Assembly: GCF_001632745.1 (NCBI RefSeq)
Contig: NZ_LQRT01000046.1
Span: forward strand, 372,001-436,000
Length of the DNA: 64,000 nt
DNA from: Aquimarina aggregata
Lineage (GTDB): Bacteria; Bacteroidota; Bacteroidia; Flavobacteriales; Flavobacteriaceae
Reading direction: 5' to 3'
A program made the position numbers and the translations under genes. Positions 36,590-46,584 of the stretch are shown piece by piece. The notes beneath the pieces were generated by a model. That model did no database searches. It had not been told where the DNA came from and saw only the letters and a list, made by a program, of their open reading frames with translations. The first letter of the stretch is position 1. Each line of letters begins with the position of its first letter.

Positions 36590-38227
36590 TTATTTTTTAG
36601 GAAAGTTCCCTCTCCAACCTTTATTAAATTGTTCTAATAGTTGACTTACCAATTCTGGAGTAGTATCTGCTATATTATTTGTTTCCATAGGATCAACGTT
36701 ATGGTCATAGAGTTCTATAAAAATAGGGGCTGTTTCTGGATGATCCCTATCTTTCCAAATCACAATTCTATATTGACCTGTCCTCATAGCATATCCCATT
36801 AATGTATTCTCAAACAACTTTCTATCCCATTTATTTCCTTGTTGCTTTATAATTCGTTCTTCAACTTCTTCAATAAGTGGACCAAAATAGGTCTCTCTCA
36901 TTGCTGGTCTTAATGGATATGCGCCCCATTCCCTTAATGCAGGTGATGGAAATTGACTAAAAACTGCATTTTTCCAAGGTATAGTAGGATTCATTAATAA
37001 TGGTTTAAAACTAGTCCCTTCGACATGTTGAGGAATATCAAAACCTGCTAACGCTGCTAGTGTTGGATATATATCCACTAACTCTACCAATGCATCAGTG
37101 GTCCTACCGCTACTTTCTTTTGGCATATCTGGTGTCCATATTATGAGAGGTACTCGTGTTGCGATTTCGTAATTGGTTGCTTTTCCCCAAATACCCATTT
37201 CACCTAAATGAAATCCATGATCACTCCATAGAACAATAATTGTATTATCTCGAACATTTGCATCTTCTAGAGCTTTAATCATCTTACCAATTTGGGCATC
37301 CACATAGCTTACACATGCTAAATACGCATGCTTTAAGGTTATTGCTAACTCTTTACCTATGGTACCTTTTTTAGGAATACCACTACGTACTCTAAGTTCG
37401 AATGAGGGGTGTAATCCCATTTCAGCACCTTTTTCAGGTCCATTAACATGTATTGCTAATTGAATACTATCTCTATCATATAAATCCCAATACTTTTTTG
37501 GTGCTACCCAATTCAGATGTGGTTTATTGAATCCTAGTCCCATAAAAAATGGCTTAGATGAATCTTGTGCTAGCATTTCTTTCATGGTAGCAATTGCTAA
37601 CTCTGTATTATATCCATCATGATATGTATTATCTGAAACATCCGTTGATTCATAAGCAACACCAGAAGCTAAGCCGTATTTGGCCACCTTACCATATTGA
37701 GCAACCATTTCTTTTCTAGTTTCGGCACGTTCTTTATTATTCTTCTCTAAAGCAAAACCAACAGGATTTTTAATTCCTTTAGAAATCATACTATCAAGTG
37801 CTGGCAACCTACTCCATGATTTTTCTTCGTCTAAATCTCCATGATGAAATATTTTACCTGTATACGCTGTTTCATATCCATGTTGTTTGAAATATTGTGG
37901 TAATGTTACAACTTCTGGATTTACGTCTCTAAACTTAACATAATTATGAAAAACTCCGCTTGTCTCAGGACGTATACCTGTAAGTACGCTAGCTCTTGAA
38001 GGACCACAGATAGCTTGTTGACAATAGGCGTTTTCGAAAAGCAAACCTTGACTTGCCAACTTATCTATGTTCGGACTGACCGCCAATTGTGAACCATACG
38101 CCCCTAACTCTGGTCGTAAATCATCTATAGCTATAAAAAGAATATTTGGCTTCTTCCTTTCTTCAATTTGCTCCGTATTACAAGCAAAAAGTAGTACTAG
38201 TGTAAGCCAACTAAACGTTCGATTCAT
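36590..38227 (-). CDS. S1-family sulfatase lipoprotein (iduronate-2-sulfatase-like, S1_7-type), paralogue
   Basis: The 545-residue protein has a lipobox at Cys16 (VLLFAC). The formylglycine motif is CGPSR at Cys74 (QQAICGPSRASVLTG). IDDLRPELGAYG, YTGKIFHHG and LWSDHGFHLGEMGIWGK mirror the paralogue at 30554. Its ATG overlaps the stop of the GH42-like gene by 4 bases (ATGA), so the two are coupled. A role in removing a carrageenan sulfate is inferred. Confidence 0.87.
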   Translation of the reverse strand: MNRTFSWLTLVLLFACNTEQIEERKKPNILFIAIDDLRPELGAYGSQLAVSPNIDKLASQGLLFENAYCQQAICGPSRASVLTGIRPETSGVFHNYVKFRDVNPEVVTLPQYFKQHGYETAYTGKIFHHGDLDEEKSWSRLPALDSMISKGIKNPVGFALEKNNKERAETRKEMVAQYGKVAKYGLASGVAYESTDVSDNTYHDGYNTELAIATMKEMLAQDSSKPFFMGLGFNKPHLNWVAPKKYWDLYDRDSIQLAIHVNGPEKGAEMGLHPSFELRVRSGIPKKGTIGKELAITLKHAYLACVSYVDAQIGKMIKALEDANVRDNTIIVLWSDHGFHLGEMGIWGKATNYEIATRVPLIIWTPDMPKESSGRTTDALVELVDIYPTLAALAGFDIPQHVEGTSFKPLLMNPTIPWKNAVFSQFPSPALREWGAYPLRPAMRETYFGPLIEEVEERIIKQQGNKWDRKLFENTLMGYAMRTGQYRIVIWKDRDHPETAPIFIELYDHNVDPMETNNIADTTPELVSQLLEQFNKGWRGNFPKK

Positions 38228-40611
38228 TCTTGTTTTATTTCCAATAACAATACTTCTTCTGAGGCTAAATTAAATTCGGAATCAACCGAATTAGATGTCA
38301 TTAAATTTTTAATAGTTATCGATTTGCCAGATTTTAAAGACAACTTAATCTTAGCTGTATTATGACCAACATTAAGTAAATTAACCAAATACGAACCATT
38401 TCCTTGCTTAACAACACGCGAAATCGTTGTTTTGAAACTCTTACCATTATCGGATTCAATAATTACATCAGGCATTTGATCTGCAACTTCAGCTAGTGCT
38501 ATTTTTTTTATTTCTGCTATACTTGCATTTTTTAAAATTACAAGCTTGCCTTTACTAGCAGATAATTTTTGACTACGCTTTTTTCCATATTCATTCATTA
38601 ATAGACTTTCTGAAGAATCTATAATTATGGTTCCACCTTTATCTAAATAGGATTGCATCGCTGCGAACTCAGCATCGGTTACATATTTAGTTTTATAAAC
38701 AATCACTGTATTCCAAGTACTATTATCTTGTTTTTCAATAATATTTTTTGTTAAAAACCCTAGTGGTAAACCTTCAAAAAATAACGACTTGTATAATTTT
38801 CGGATTTGAGTCATATACTGAGGTGTATTGATAGCCGAAGTTTCTGAATAAAATAAACGTAGCGGGCGGGATTGTTCACGAAGCGCTATAATCTCTTCAG
38901 AGAAAGAGTTTAAATCATACATTACCTGAGTAACTTCGTTAGCAATATGAGGTTGCATATTGTTAGAACCGGCATAAGCACCGCCTAGACCAGGGTCAAA
39001 GAAATTTAGTTCACCTTCTAAACGGTCTTCTGGTGATCCATCTGGGTCTCGCGCCCAAAACCAACCGGTATTAGCATCCATTCCCATTAAGGTCGCTAAC
39101 CAATATACATTACGAACATAACTAGTTCGTGCTTCTAAGTCTCTCCACATACCAGAAGAGAGGAAATGCGATTCTGAATTTACATTAATTTTTTCTGGAC
39201 TTACCGACTCCACAAAATCATGTAAAATAGCCATTCCATCCCATTTATAAGCATAATCTTTATACCAGTCTGAATTAATATGAGGTCTGATACTTGGACT
39301 GCCTAGGGCCTTGGCATCATGACCTATCATAGTCGTTAATTCAGTCAAGGCTTCGAAATCCATTCCATGAGAACGTGAATCTTCATAAAATGTACGAGGG
39401 AATAGTTTTATATGCGTGTCTGCTTCTGGATTAACCGCATGTAATTCATTTTGATTAAAAGTAAACCATTCGGTAGTTCTATGCATATTATAACGACACC
39501 AATCAAACCAGACTGGTTTTCCTATTAAAGCTTTATCAATCGGTACTTCTATTTCTATAGTATTGAAGTTGCTAAATGACGAATCCCAGTTTGAATTGAG
39601 TGCTTTAATATTACCATTATATTTATCTTTTAACCAAGACCTAAACTTATTTAACGTATAAGAAGATATACCATTCATCTCCTTATACTTATAAGTCCAA
39701 TGGTCTTTTTCTGAGTACCAATGTGGCTCATTGGCAAAAACATAACCTAGTTCAGTAACTTTTTTACCTTTAGTCAATTCTCCTGTATGACGAATAATCT
39801 TACCCCATACTTCTCTCGCTAAAGGATTATCGATATCAAATCCAGTAAATAATGAACGTCCTTTTCTAATTTCTGGTTCTTTTTTTTCAACCCACTCAGG
39901 AATACCCATTGACCAATAATATAAGAAGCCAATATTAGTATCTGGAATACTTGTAATTTCTTTCATTAATTCTTGGTCAAACGTACCATCTTCTTTGAGT
40001 AAGAAAGAATTAATAGCACGATCGTGATCAACTGGATATAGGTTTTCTCCTCCGTGATATAATGCTCCCAAATGATCATTATAAACAGCCTCATTAGTTA
40101 AGGGTTGCCCTACTGTTTTTGAAAAATAATCATACGGAAAAGATGGTTTACCATTACTTACAAACATATTATCTGCAGCTTTTGCATTCTGCCAATCTAC
40201 TTTGTTTACTGGACGACGTTTTATCTCTCCTTTAAGTTCTTTATTTAAATCCTCAATACTTTTATCCAATATTTGAATTACTTTTCTTCGCTCAAAATCA
40301 GGTAACATTTCGGCTAAAGAATCTTTATTTGGCTTATAATAACGCTCATATCCAAATAACTTTGAAATAGCATCTTTGTGAGCTTCATCCCAATCTGCAA
40401 ATTTTATAAATTCTTTTGAGAACCAAAGAGTAGTTTCTTCTCTCGTAATATCTATTGATTTTTTTTTAGCTTCATTCATTAAACTTTTAAGAATTTCTAT
40501 TTTACTAATAGCTTCTTCTTTTGGTGTTTTATACTTATTTTCTGATTTTAAGTTACATCCCGTAAGAAGTATCAGGAATAAAAATCCTAATAATAATGCT
40601 TGTTTTTTCAT
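38224..40611 (-). CDS. GH42/GH167-like clan GH-A glycosidase, second copy
   Basis: The 795-residue lipoprotein (LILLTGC, Cys19) has the same design as the protein at 24906, with overall identity of perhaps 30%. An N-terminal helical segment, the barrel with acid/base Glu295 in FANEPHW, the likely nucleophile Glu480 in NVNSESHFLS, a Rossmann-like domain (RLFYSETSAIN...GGTIIIDSSE) and a beta domain are all present. The two copies differ most between residues 160 and 250 around the entry to the active site, which suggests different chain lengths or sulfation states are accepted. An exo-beta-galactosidase or neocarrabiose-releasing activity is inferred. Confidence 0.75.
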   Translation of the reverse strand: MKKQALLLGFLFLILLTGCNLKSENKYKTPKEEAISKIEILKSLMNEAKKKSIDITREETTLWFSKEFIKFADWDEAHKDAISKLFGYERYYKPNKDSLAEMLPDFERRKVIQILDKSIEDLNKELKGEIKRRPVNKVDWQNAKAADNMFVSNGKPSFPYDYFSKTVGQPLTNEAVYNDHLGALYHGGENLYPVDHDRAINSFLLKEDGTFDQELMKEITSIPDTNIGFLYYWSMGIPEWVEKKEPEIRKGRSLFTGFDIDNPLAREVWGKIIRHTGELTKGKKVTELGYVFANEPHWYSEKDHWTYKYKEMNGISSYTLNKFRSWLKDKYNGNIKALNSNWDSSFSNFNTIEIEVPIDKALIGKPVWFDWCRYNMHRTTEWFTFNQNELHAVNPEADTHIKLFPRTFYEDSRSHGMDFEALTELTTMIGHDAKALGSPSIRPHINSDWYKDYAYKWDGMAILHDFVESVSPEKINVNSESHFLSSGMWRDLEARTSYVRNVYWLATLMGMDANTGWFWARDPDGSPEDRLEGELNFFDPGLGGAYAGSNNMQPHIANEVTQVMYDLNSFSEEIIALREQSRPLRLFYSETSAINTPQYMTQIRKLYKSLFFEGLPLGFLTKNIIEKQDNSTWNTVIVYKTKYVTDAEFAAMQSYLDKGGTIIIDSSESLLMNEYGKKRSQKLSASKGKLVILKNASIAEIKKIALAEVADQMPDVIIESDNGKSFKTTISRVVKQGNGSYLVNLLNVGHNTAKIKLSLKSGKSITIKNLMTSNSVDSEFNLASEEVLLLEIKQE

Positions 40612-40661
40612 AAGTTTATAGGGTTGAGATATAGATATATTTCTAATTATATTTTTTGTAC

Positions 40662-41636
40662 TTAGTTATTTTGCCATATTCGCACATAATCAATTTCATA
40701 AGCTACAGGTAGGTCTGTTTTTTCTGGTAATCCCAAAAAACAAAATGTCTCAGAATCAAACCAGATCCAGTAAGCTACATCAGTAACCCAACGATCTGGA
40801 TCGACCCCATTATTAGTGATTTCTGATTTCAAAATTGTTCCGAATGGATGAAGCTCACCGTCAACGTAAACTTTAATAAAATCTGCTGTCCACTCAAAAC
40901 CATATACATGAAAGTCATCGGCAGTATTATTTTCTACTTGAATATTCCGAGTATGCGCCGGACCATTTCCATCGGGTAAATAATAAGGATTATTCGGATT
41001 CCAACTTATCATATTAAACTTTAATCGTTTTCTCCAATCCAGACTCGTTTCTCCAGCTTTAGGATCTCCAAACATTTCGAACATATCTAATTCTGATTGA
41101 AAACCAGTGGTCCAAAATGAACTAGTAATTCTTGCTTTAGCTGATTTAGAACGAATTTCCATATAGCCATACTGAAACTGTTGTCTACTAATTACAGCTG
41201 CTGTTGTAATATTTTCATAACTATAGACCTCCCCGCATTGTTCTCTTGTTGTATCAGAAAAAAGAAAATCAGGTTCCCATTTTGTCAAAATCTTAAGTTT
41301 ACCATCTTCTACAATAACATTATTAGGCGAAAATTGAGAAGGATGTCTCCCCACAAAATTAGATTTATAAATCCCTTCTTTTCCTTGAATTTGCCATTTA
41401 TCTTCATCCAACCCTATTGTATCAAATTCATCACTTATTTCTGAATTAAGAATCCAACTACCTACATTATCCTGATCTGAAAGTGGGAAATTTGGATTAC
41501 ACAAAGGATTATCAACATCTTCATTATCAACATCTTGAACATCTGAATTTGATTCATCACCATTTGAACAGGAAATATTAATTATTACAAGCAATAATGC
41601 TAAAAACCATAACTGCATCTTATCATTTCCTTTCAT
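40662..41636 (-). CDS. GH16 lipoprotein, candidate carrageenan/furcellaran hydrolase
   Basis: The 324-residue protein has a lipobox (VIINISC, Cys23; an alternative start at 41618 is possible). It has an acidic linker and a single GH16 domain with catalytic ELDMFE (Glu182, Asp184, Glu187) in the strand after YGYMEIRSKSA. It lacks the accessory domains of the two T9SS enzymes and belongs to a different GH16 subfamily. The overall style (GSWILNSEISDEFD, SQFSP, KWEPDF, DFHVYGFEWT) recalls porphyranase or furcellaranase-type members (GH16_11 to 16_13). It groups with the GH16 at 61252 and with the relic at 51578. Substrate within red-algal galactans is uncertain. Confidence 0.85.
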   Translation of the reverse strand: MKGNDKMQLWFLALLLVIINISCSNGDESNSDVQDVDNEDVDNPLCNPNFPLSDQDNVGSWILNSEISDEFDTIGLDEDKWQIQGKEGIYKSNFVGRHPSQFSPNNVIVEDGKLKILTKWEPDFLFSDTTREQCGEVYSYENITTAAVISRQQFQYGYMEIRSKSAKARITSSFWTTGFQSELDMFEMFGDPKAGETSLDWRKRLKFNMISWNPNNPYYLPDGNGPAHTRNIQVENNTADDFHVYGFEWTADFIKVYVDGELHPFGTILKSEITNNGVDPDRWVTDVAYWIWFDSETFCFLGLPEKTDLPVAYEIDYVRIWQNN

Positions 41637-41659
41637 AATTACTCGTTTTTATAAAACAT

Positions 41660-43225
41660 CTACTTTCTTTTTAATTTTTCCTGAATTTCCTCAATTGTTA
41701 AATTTTTAGTTTCTGGCAAAAACTTAGCCAGTATTAACAAACCAATAAAAACAATTCCAGCGTAAAACAAAAAGATACTACTTGCCCCCATATTGGCAAG
41801 TTGCCATGGAAAAAAGAATTGCGTAAGAGCACTTATTGTACTAGATATTAAAGCAAAAAAAGGAATAGCTATCCCCCGCAAAGAGATTGGGAAGATTTCG
41901 GATAACAATACCCACATAATCGGTCCAACTGAAAAATGGAATGCTGCAATAAAACTTAAAATTCCTATAAGAATTAAAGTAGCATTAAGTACTGCAGATT
42001 TTTGTAAAAACACACTTGAGTTATCTCTTGCCGAAATATCTCCCACAATACTTTTTATGACCTCTTTAAATTCGATATCGGTTTCAAATTGTTTACCTAC
42101 TAACTTTGTTAGTTTTGTTACTTCAGGAATATCACTCATCTCTTCAATGGCTTCATCTGTTAACTCGTATTTAGCAGTACCAAAACCATAAGCACAAATC
42201 CCTAAGCTTAGCACAACCCAAACTAATCCCCAAATCATCATTGGACGTCTACCAACTTTATCAATTAATAAGATTGATAAAACTGTGAACAAAATACTTA
42301 CCAAACCAATCCAAATAGCTTGCTGAAATGCTGCCTGTTCTCCTAAACCCAATTGTTCCATTACTGTTGGCGCATAAGTTAAAACTGCATTAATACCTGT
42401 AAATTGCTGTACAAGTGACATGGTTAAAGCAACAATAACAATTATTGTCATTTTTGAACTAAATATTTCTTTTAACTGAGAACCAACCGAATTGATTTGA
42501 TCGCTTTTTGTTACACTTTGTAACATTTCAGCAATGTGTGCGTCGATTTCATTTTTGGGCATAACTTTAGCTAATGTCAGTTTTGCCTCATTAGACCGAT
42601 CTTTATAAACTAACCAAGCTGGGCTTCGAGGAACCAAATATAATAAGCCAAACCAAATTAAAGCTGGTACAATTTCAATTCCTAACATCCATCTCCAGGT
42701 ATATTCCTTTACACCCAAACTATGAACCCACGTTGCATCACTATTAGTCACGGTTAATAACCAATAATTTATAAAATAGGCTGCTGTTAAACCAATTACA
42801 ATATTTATTTGTGTCATAGATACCAATTTACCACGCCAATTAGCAGGTGCGACTTCGCCAATATACATTGCCGCTAAAGTAATAGAGCTAAATGCTAATC
42901 CGCCTAAGAACCGCGCTGCTAAAAGTGTAACAAAAGAAGGTGCAAACGCAGAACCTAACGCTGAGACAAGATATAAAGCTGCTATAATCTTTAAGGTTGA
43001 TTTACGTCCATATTTATTGCTTGACCATGCTGCTAATGGCAAAGCTATTAAAACGCCAATTCCAGGTCCAAACCCAAGAGCTCCAACTTGCCAATCATTC
43101 AGATTAAATTCTGACGTAATGAATTTAAAGGCTCCTGAAATTAAAGCAGCGTCTAAACCAAATACAAAACCTCCTAATGCCACAATGATTGAATAGGTGT
43201 AAGCATTTTTTTTGAATGAACTCAT
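41660..43225 (-). CDS. MFS sugar porter
   Basis: The 521-residue, 12-helix protein carries the sugar-porter signatures: GRKSTLK after TM2, PRSPAWLVYKDR after TM6, QQFTGINAVLTYAPTVMEQ in TM7, DKVGRRPM, and PETKNLT at the end. It resembles XylE/GalP-type H+ symporters with a longer loop near residues 370-405. In this locus the likely cargo is D-galactose or 3,6-anhydro-D-galactose released in the periplasm. It lies 22 bases after the FG-GAP gene in the operon. Confidence 0.88.
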   Translation of the reverse strand: MSSFKKNAYTYSIIVALGGFVFGLDAALISGAFKFITSEFNLNDWQVGALGFGPGIGVLIALPLAAWSSNKYGRKSTLKIIAALYLVSALGSAFAPSFVTLLAARFLGGLAFSSITLAAMYIGEVAPANWRGKLVSMTQINIVIGLTAAYFINYWLLTVTNSDATWVHSLGVKEYTWRWMLGIEIVPALIWFGLLYLVPRSPAWLVYKDRSNEAKLTLAKVMPKNEIDAHIAEMLQSVTKSDQINSVGSQLKEIFSSKMTIIVIVALTMSLVQQFTGINAVLTYAPTVMEQLGLGEQAAFQQAIWIGLVSILFTVLSILLIDKVGRRPMMIWGLVWVVLSLGICAYGFGTAKYELTDEAIEEMSDIPEVTKLTKLVGKQFETDIEFKEVIKSIVGDISARDNSSVFLQKSAVLNATLILIGILSFIAAFHFSVGPIMWVLLSEIFPISLRGIAIPFFALISSTISALTQFFFPWQLANMGASSIFLFYAGIVFIGLLILAKFLPETKNLTIEEIQEKLKRK

Positions 43226-43247
43226 ATATATATATTATTAATTTTAA

Positions 43248-45116
43248 TTAGTGCCCTATTTTTATTTTTTTATTGATTGTTGAAACAGTTTTCGTTTCAG
43301 TTTCTCCATTTGTCCAAGTAACTTTTACTTCTACTGAAGAACAGTTTTTTAACCCGAAATGTACAAATGTATTATGACTTAAAGAATACTGCGCCCCAGT
43401 AGAACCTACACGTTGTACTTGATTATTTTTGCAAAATTTTGTTTCAACTTTTGCTCCTAGTGCACTTGTGCCAGATTTAGAATTTCCGATCTCAACGATT
43501 AAATAGTTATGTGATTTATGAACCGATTCATTTTTAAATAAATGCCATTTTCCGCGTTCATTTCCTATAACTATGTCTACTTTTCCGTCTTGGTTATAAT
43601 CAACAGTTTCTATTGCCATACCAATAGCGCCAAGTTCCGTGGATACTATATTATGATTTTGAAGAGTTTCAAATCCAGATTCTCCTTTATTTAAATACAA
43701 GATTGATTCATTAAAATGGATTAAATCACCACGTCTAATTACCAACAAATCTTGGAATCCATTGTTATCAAAATCAGCAACACTAGCTGCCATATTGTGC
43801 TCTTTTTTTGATAAGCCAAATTCTTTTGTAATGTCTTTGAACTTATTTCCTTTATTTTCTAGCAAAATATCCTGTAAACCCTCTGAATGCTTTACTTCGG
43901 AATAGCCTTCTACACCATGAATAATTCCTGTAGCTGGTGCCCAAAGAAACCCTGCAATACGCCATTTCTTATTACCTACATAACCTATATACCATCCTTT
44001 CTTATTTTTGTAATTAACTTTATCGGGATAACCTAAGGCATCGCTATTCACTAATTTGATATCTTTTCCTGAATGTGTTTCGCCTTTAAATTCGTAATCA
44101 TAAGACGTTTCTCCAATATAATAGGTGTTGTTATTTGGCCACTGAGATTGGAAATTTTCTAGATTCAATATATCTCCAATTTCTAAATCTTCAAGTTCTA
44201 ATTCTCCTCGCTTTGTAAAGAAACCTAAGGTTTTCGTATCCTTATCGTAAAAAACATCTCCTTTGTTAAATTCTGAGCCTCTAGTGATGTACAAATCAAA
44301 ATCACCATCGTTATCATAATCTATTTCAGTAATACCTGATACATGTTCAATATCGTTTGGAAATACTTTTTTAGATACATCACTATAGGTTAAATCACCA
44401 TTACCCTTATAGGCTTTTATAGGTCCGTGTCCGTATAAAATAAAATCTAAAATATCATCTCCATTAAAATCAGTTATTAATGTCTTTTGTCCATTACCTT
44501 TAGCCGCTGGTATAGTACCATGTAAAGTTAATTGACCGTTTCCATCATTCTCATAGATATAATTTTCACTTGCGCCTTTTTTCTGACCATCTGGAAATGC
44601 AAAATTAAGCAAGTCCAAATCACCATCGTTATCACCGTCAATAAAAGAAACTGTTCTTCCGCGCATCATCGCTAATGGTTCATTGAACTCTCCTAGCTCG
44701 ATAAATTTTCTATCCTTAGTAACACGATATAATTTTGAATTCCTAGCATTACTACCAGAGCCTCCTCCTCTAGACATAATAACTTCTAAATTACCATCTT
44801 TATCTATATCCCCCACAGAAACACCATGTAAATCGCCCATAATAATATCATAAGGCTTAGTATATTTACCGTTGTTATTCCATTGTACCTGTACACCAAA
44901 ACCGTGATCATTAATAAGGATATCTAAATAACCATCTTGGTCTAAATCTGCGATCACAGGTGCATCCCATTTTCTTAGATTTTTGTCTTGTCTAGGAAAC
45001 TCTTTGATAACTTCTTTAAAAGTAGTCTGTGCAGAATTTAAAAAAGGTATCAAACAAAACACAAAACAAAAAGTTAGTGATAAAATAAATTCATGATGTA
45101 TTGTTCTATTCATCAA
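43248..45116 (-). CDS. FG-GAP/VCBS repeat protein with ASPIC/UnbV C-terminal domain, second copy
   Basis: The 622-residue exported protein has Ca-binding propeller loops (DLDQDGYLDIL, DIDKDGNLEVI, DGDNDGDLDLL, DYDNDGDFDLY, DFDNNGFQDLL, DYNQDGKVDIV). Its C-terminus (LGAKVETKFCKNNQVQRVGSTGAQYSLSHNTFVHFGL) is of ASPIC/UnbV type. It is paralogous to the protein at 28645. It is first in the long operon running down to 23369, with a weak copy of the shared element upstream. A carbohydrate-binding or scaffold role is an inference. Confidence 0.78.
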   Translation of the reverse strand: MMNRTIHHEFILSLTFCFVFCLIPFLNSAQTTFKEVIKEFPRQDKNLRKWDAPVIADLDQDGYLDILINDHGFGVQVQWNNNGKYTKPYDIIMGDLHGVSVGDIDKDGNLEVIMSRGGGSGSNARNSKLYRVTKDRKFIELGEFNEPLAMMRGRTVSFIDGDNDGDLDLLNFAFPDGQKKGASENYIYENDGNGQLTLHGTIPAAKGNGQKTLITDFNGDDILDFILYGHGPIKAYKGNGDLTYSDVSKKVFPNDIEHVSGITEIDYDNDGDFDLYITRGSEFNKGDVFYDKDTKTLGFFTKRGELELEDLEIGDILNLENFQSQWPNNNTYYIGETSYDYEFKGETHSGKDIKLVNSDALGYPDKVNYKNKKGWYIGYVGNKKWRIAGFLWAPATGIIHGVEGYSEVKHSEGLQDILLENKGNKFKDITKEFGLSKKEHNMAASVADFDNNGFQDLLVIRRGDLIHFNESILYLNKGESGFETLQNHNIVSTELGAIGMAIETVDYNQDGKVDIVIGNERGKWHLFKNESVHKSHNYLIVEIGNSKSGTSALGAKVETKFCKNNQVQRVGSTGAQYSLSHNTFVHFGLKNCSSVEVKVTWTNGETETKTVSTINKKIKIGH

Positions 45117-45207
45117 TTAAAAATTTATGTAATAAATTAAACCTAAAATAAGTATCCCATAAGCATTCTTACAAAAGAAGAAAGAATAACCAATTGTTAG
45201 TGCATAT

Positions 45208-45236
45208 ATCTTAACAGAAACTACCTATATTTTACC
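45208..45236 (-). promoter_or_regulatory. Weak copy of the shared GGTAA element before the long operon
   Basis: On the minus strand it begins GGTAAAATATAGGTAG, 92-120 bases upstream of the ATG at 45116. A -7-like box (TTCTTTTG) starts 57 bases after the element start, the same spacing as at GH82 and dgoK. It is the least conserved of the copies proposed with a matching -7 spacing. Confidence 0.4.
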
Positions 45237-45253
45237 TTTAGCAATAAGCTAAA

Positions 45254-46549
45254 TTATTCTACCAATTCTATACGTTTTACTTTTCCAACTAAGAAAAGAT
45301 AGCTGCAAAAACCAATAAGTGCTAAAGCACCAATGTAGAAAAGTGCTGGTTTAAAGTCACCATCTTTAGCTAACCATCCAATCAAAATCGGTGTTAGAGC
45401 CGCCGCAAGGCCTCCAATAAAGTTGAAGACACCACCTACTAATCCTATCATTTTTTTTGGTGCTAATAATGATACGAATACCCAAGTTATAGACGCTAAA
45501 CCATTTCCGAAGAAGGCTAATGAAAGAAAGAATATAATGAGCACAGTATTATCTGTGTAATTTGCTCCAATAATGGCTAGTGATAAAAACATACCTATAA
45601 TGATTGGTGCTTTTCGAGCCAGTTCATTAGAATAGCCTTTTCGCACTAAAAAATCCGAAGTAAACCCTGATAACAATACACCCACAAAAGCCGCCAAAAA
45701 AGGAACAGATGCTAAAAATCCTGATTTTATAAAATCTAACCCTCTGTATTCAACCAAATACGTTGGAAACCAAGTCAAGAAAAAAATAAATAATGAACCC
45801 AAGCAAAACTGTCCAAGATATACACCCCAAAGTTTTCGATAAGTGAACGCTAGCCTTAGATCTTTCCAGTTAAATTCTTGTTCTTCCATTTTAACTGTAA
45901 TATGAGTGGTTAAGCCTCCTCCTTTTTCAATATACTCAAGTTCTTGCTTACTTACTTTCCCGTGTTTATTTGGATCTCTGTAAAACAGGTACCAAATTAA
46001 TGCCCAAACAATCCCTAAAATTCCAGAAACAATAAATAAGCCTCGCCAACCTAAAGCATCTTGAATCAAAATAAGTACCGGTGTTAAAAATGCCAAACCT
46101 ATAAATTGCCCTGATGTGTAGACTGCTATTGCAGATGCACGCTCCTTTTCAGGGAACCAACTCGTTACAATTTTATTATTACAAGGATATGATGGTGCTT
46201 CAAAAGCGCCAATAGCAATCCTACAACCAATTAATGCGCCCAACGAACCTACAAATCCTTGAACGAGTGTAACGATAGACCACAATATCATCATAAAAGG
46301 ATATAATATTCTTGGTTTTACATAATCTACAACAATACCTCCTGGGATTTGTAATGATGAATATGACCAAGCAAATGCAGAAAAAATAAGTCCCATTTGT
46401 ACTTTGGTTAAACCTAATTCACTTGTAATTGCAGATGCTGCTACAGAAATATTACTTCTGTCCATGTAATTTATAACTACAGTTATAAAAACAAGTAAAA
46501 GAATATTATAACGCTTATAAGTTCTTACTTTGGTTGTCATTGTACTCAT
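45254..46549 (-). CDS. MFS transporter of the anion:cation symporter (hexuronate/galactonate) family
   Basis: The 431-residue, 12-helix protein has the ACS-family N-terminus (VINYMDRSNISVAASAI...FAWSYSSLQIPGGIVVDY) and GAFEAPSYPCNNKIVTSWFPEKERA, as in DgoT/ExuT-type H+ symporters of sugar acids. It is encoded directly after the DgoD-like dehydratase, so galactonate or 3,6-anhydrogalactonate is the likely cargo. That would fit oxidation of the sugar in the periplasm before import. It is the last gene of the operon that starts at 53484. Confidence 0.88.
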   Translation of the reverse strand: MSTMTTKVRTYKRYNILLLVFITVVINYMDRSNISVAASAITSELGLTKVQMGLIFSAFAWSYSSLQIPGGIVVDYVKPRILYPFMMILWSIVTLVQGFVGSLGALIGCRIAIGAFEAPSYPCNNKIVTSWFPEKERASAIAVYTSGQFIGLAFLTPVLILIQDALGWRGLFIVSGILGIVWALIWYLFYRDPNKHGKVSKQELEYIEKGGGLTTHITVKMEEQEFNWKDLRLAFTYRKLWGVYLGQFCLGSLFIFFLTWFPTYLVEYRGLDFIKSGFLASVPFLAAFVGVLLSGFTSDFLVRKGYSNELARKAPIIIGMFLSLAIIGANYTDNTVLIIFFLSLAFFGNGLASITWVFVSLLAPKKMIGLVGGVFNFIGGLAAALTPILIGWLAKDGDFKPALFYIGALALIGFCSYLFLVGKVKRIELVE

Positions 46550-46584
46550 TGATAGATGGATGGATTGATTAATTAGTTACTGAA

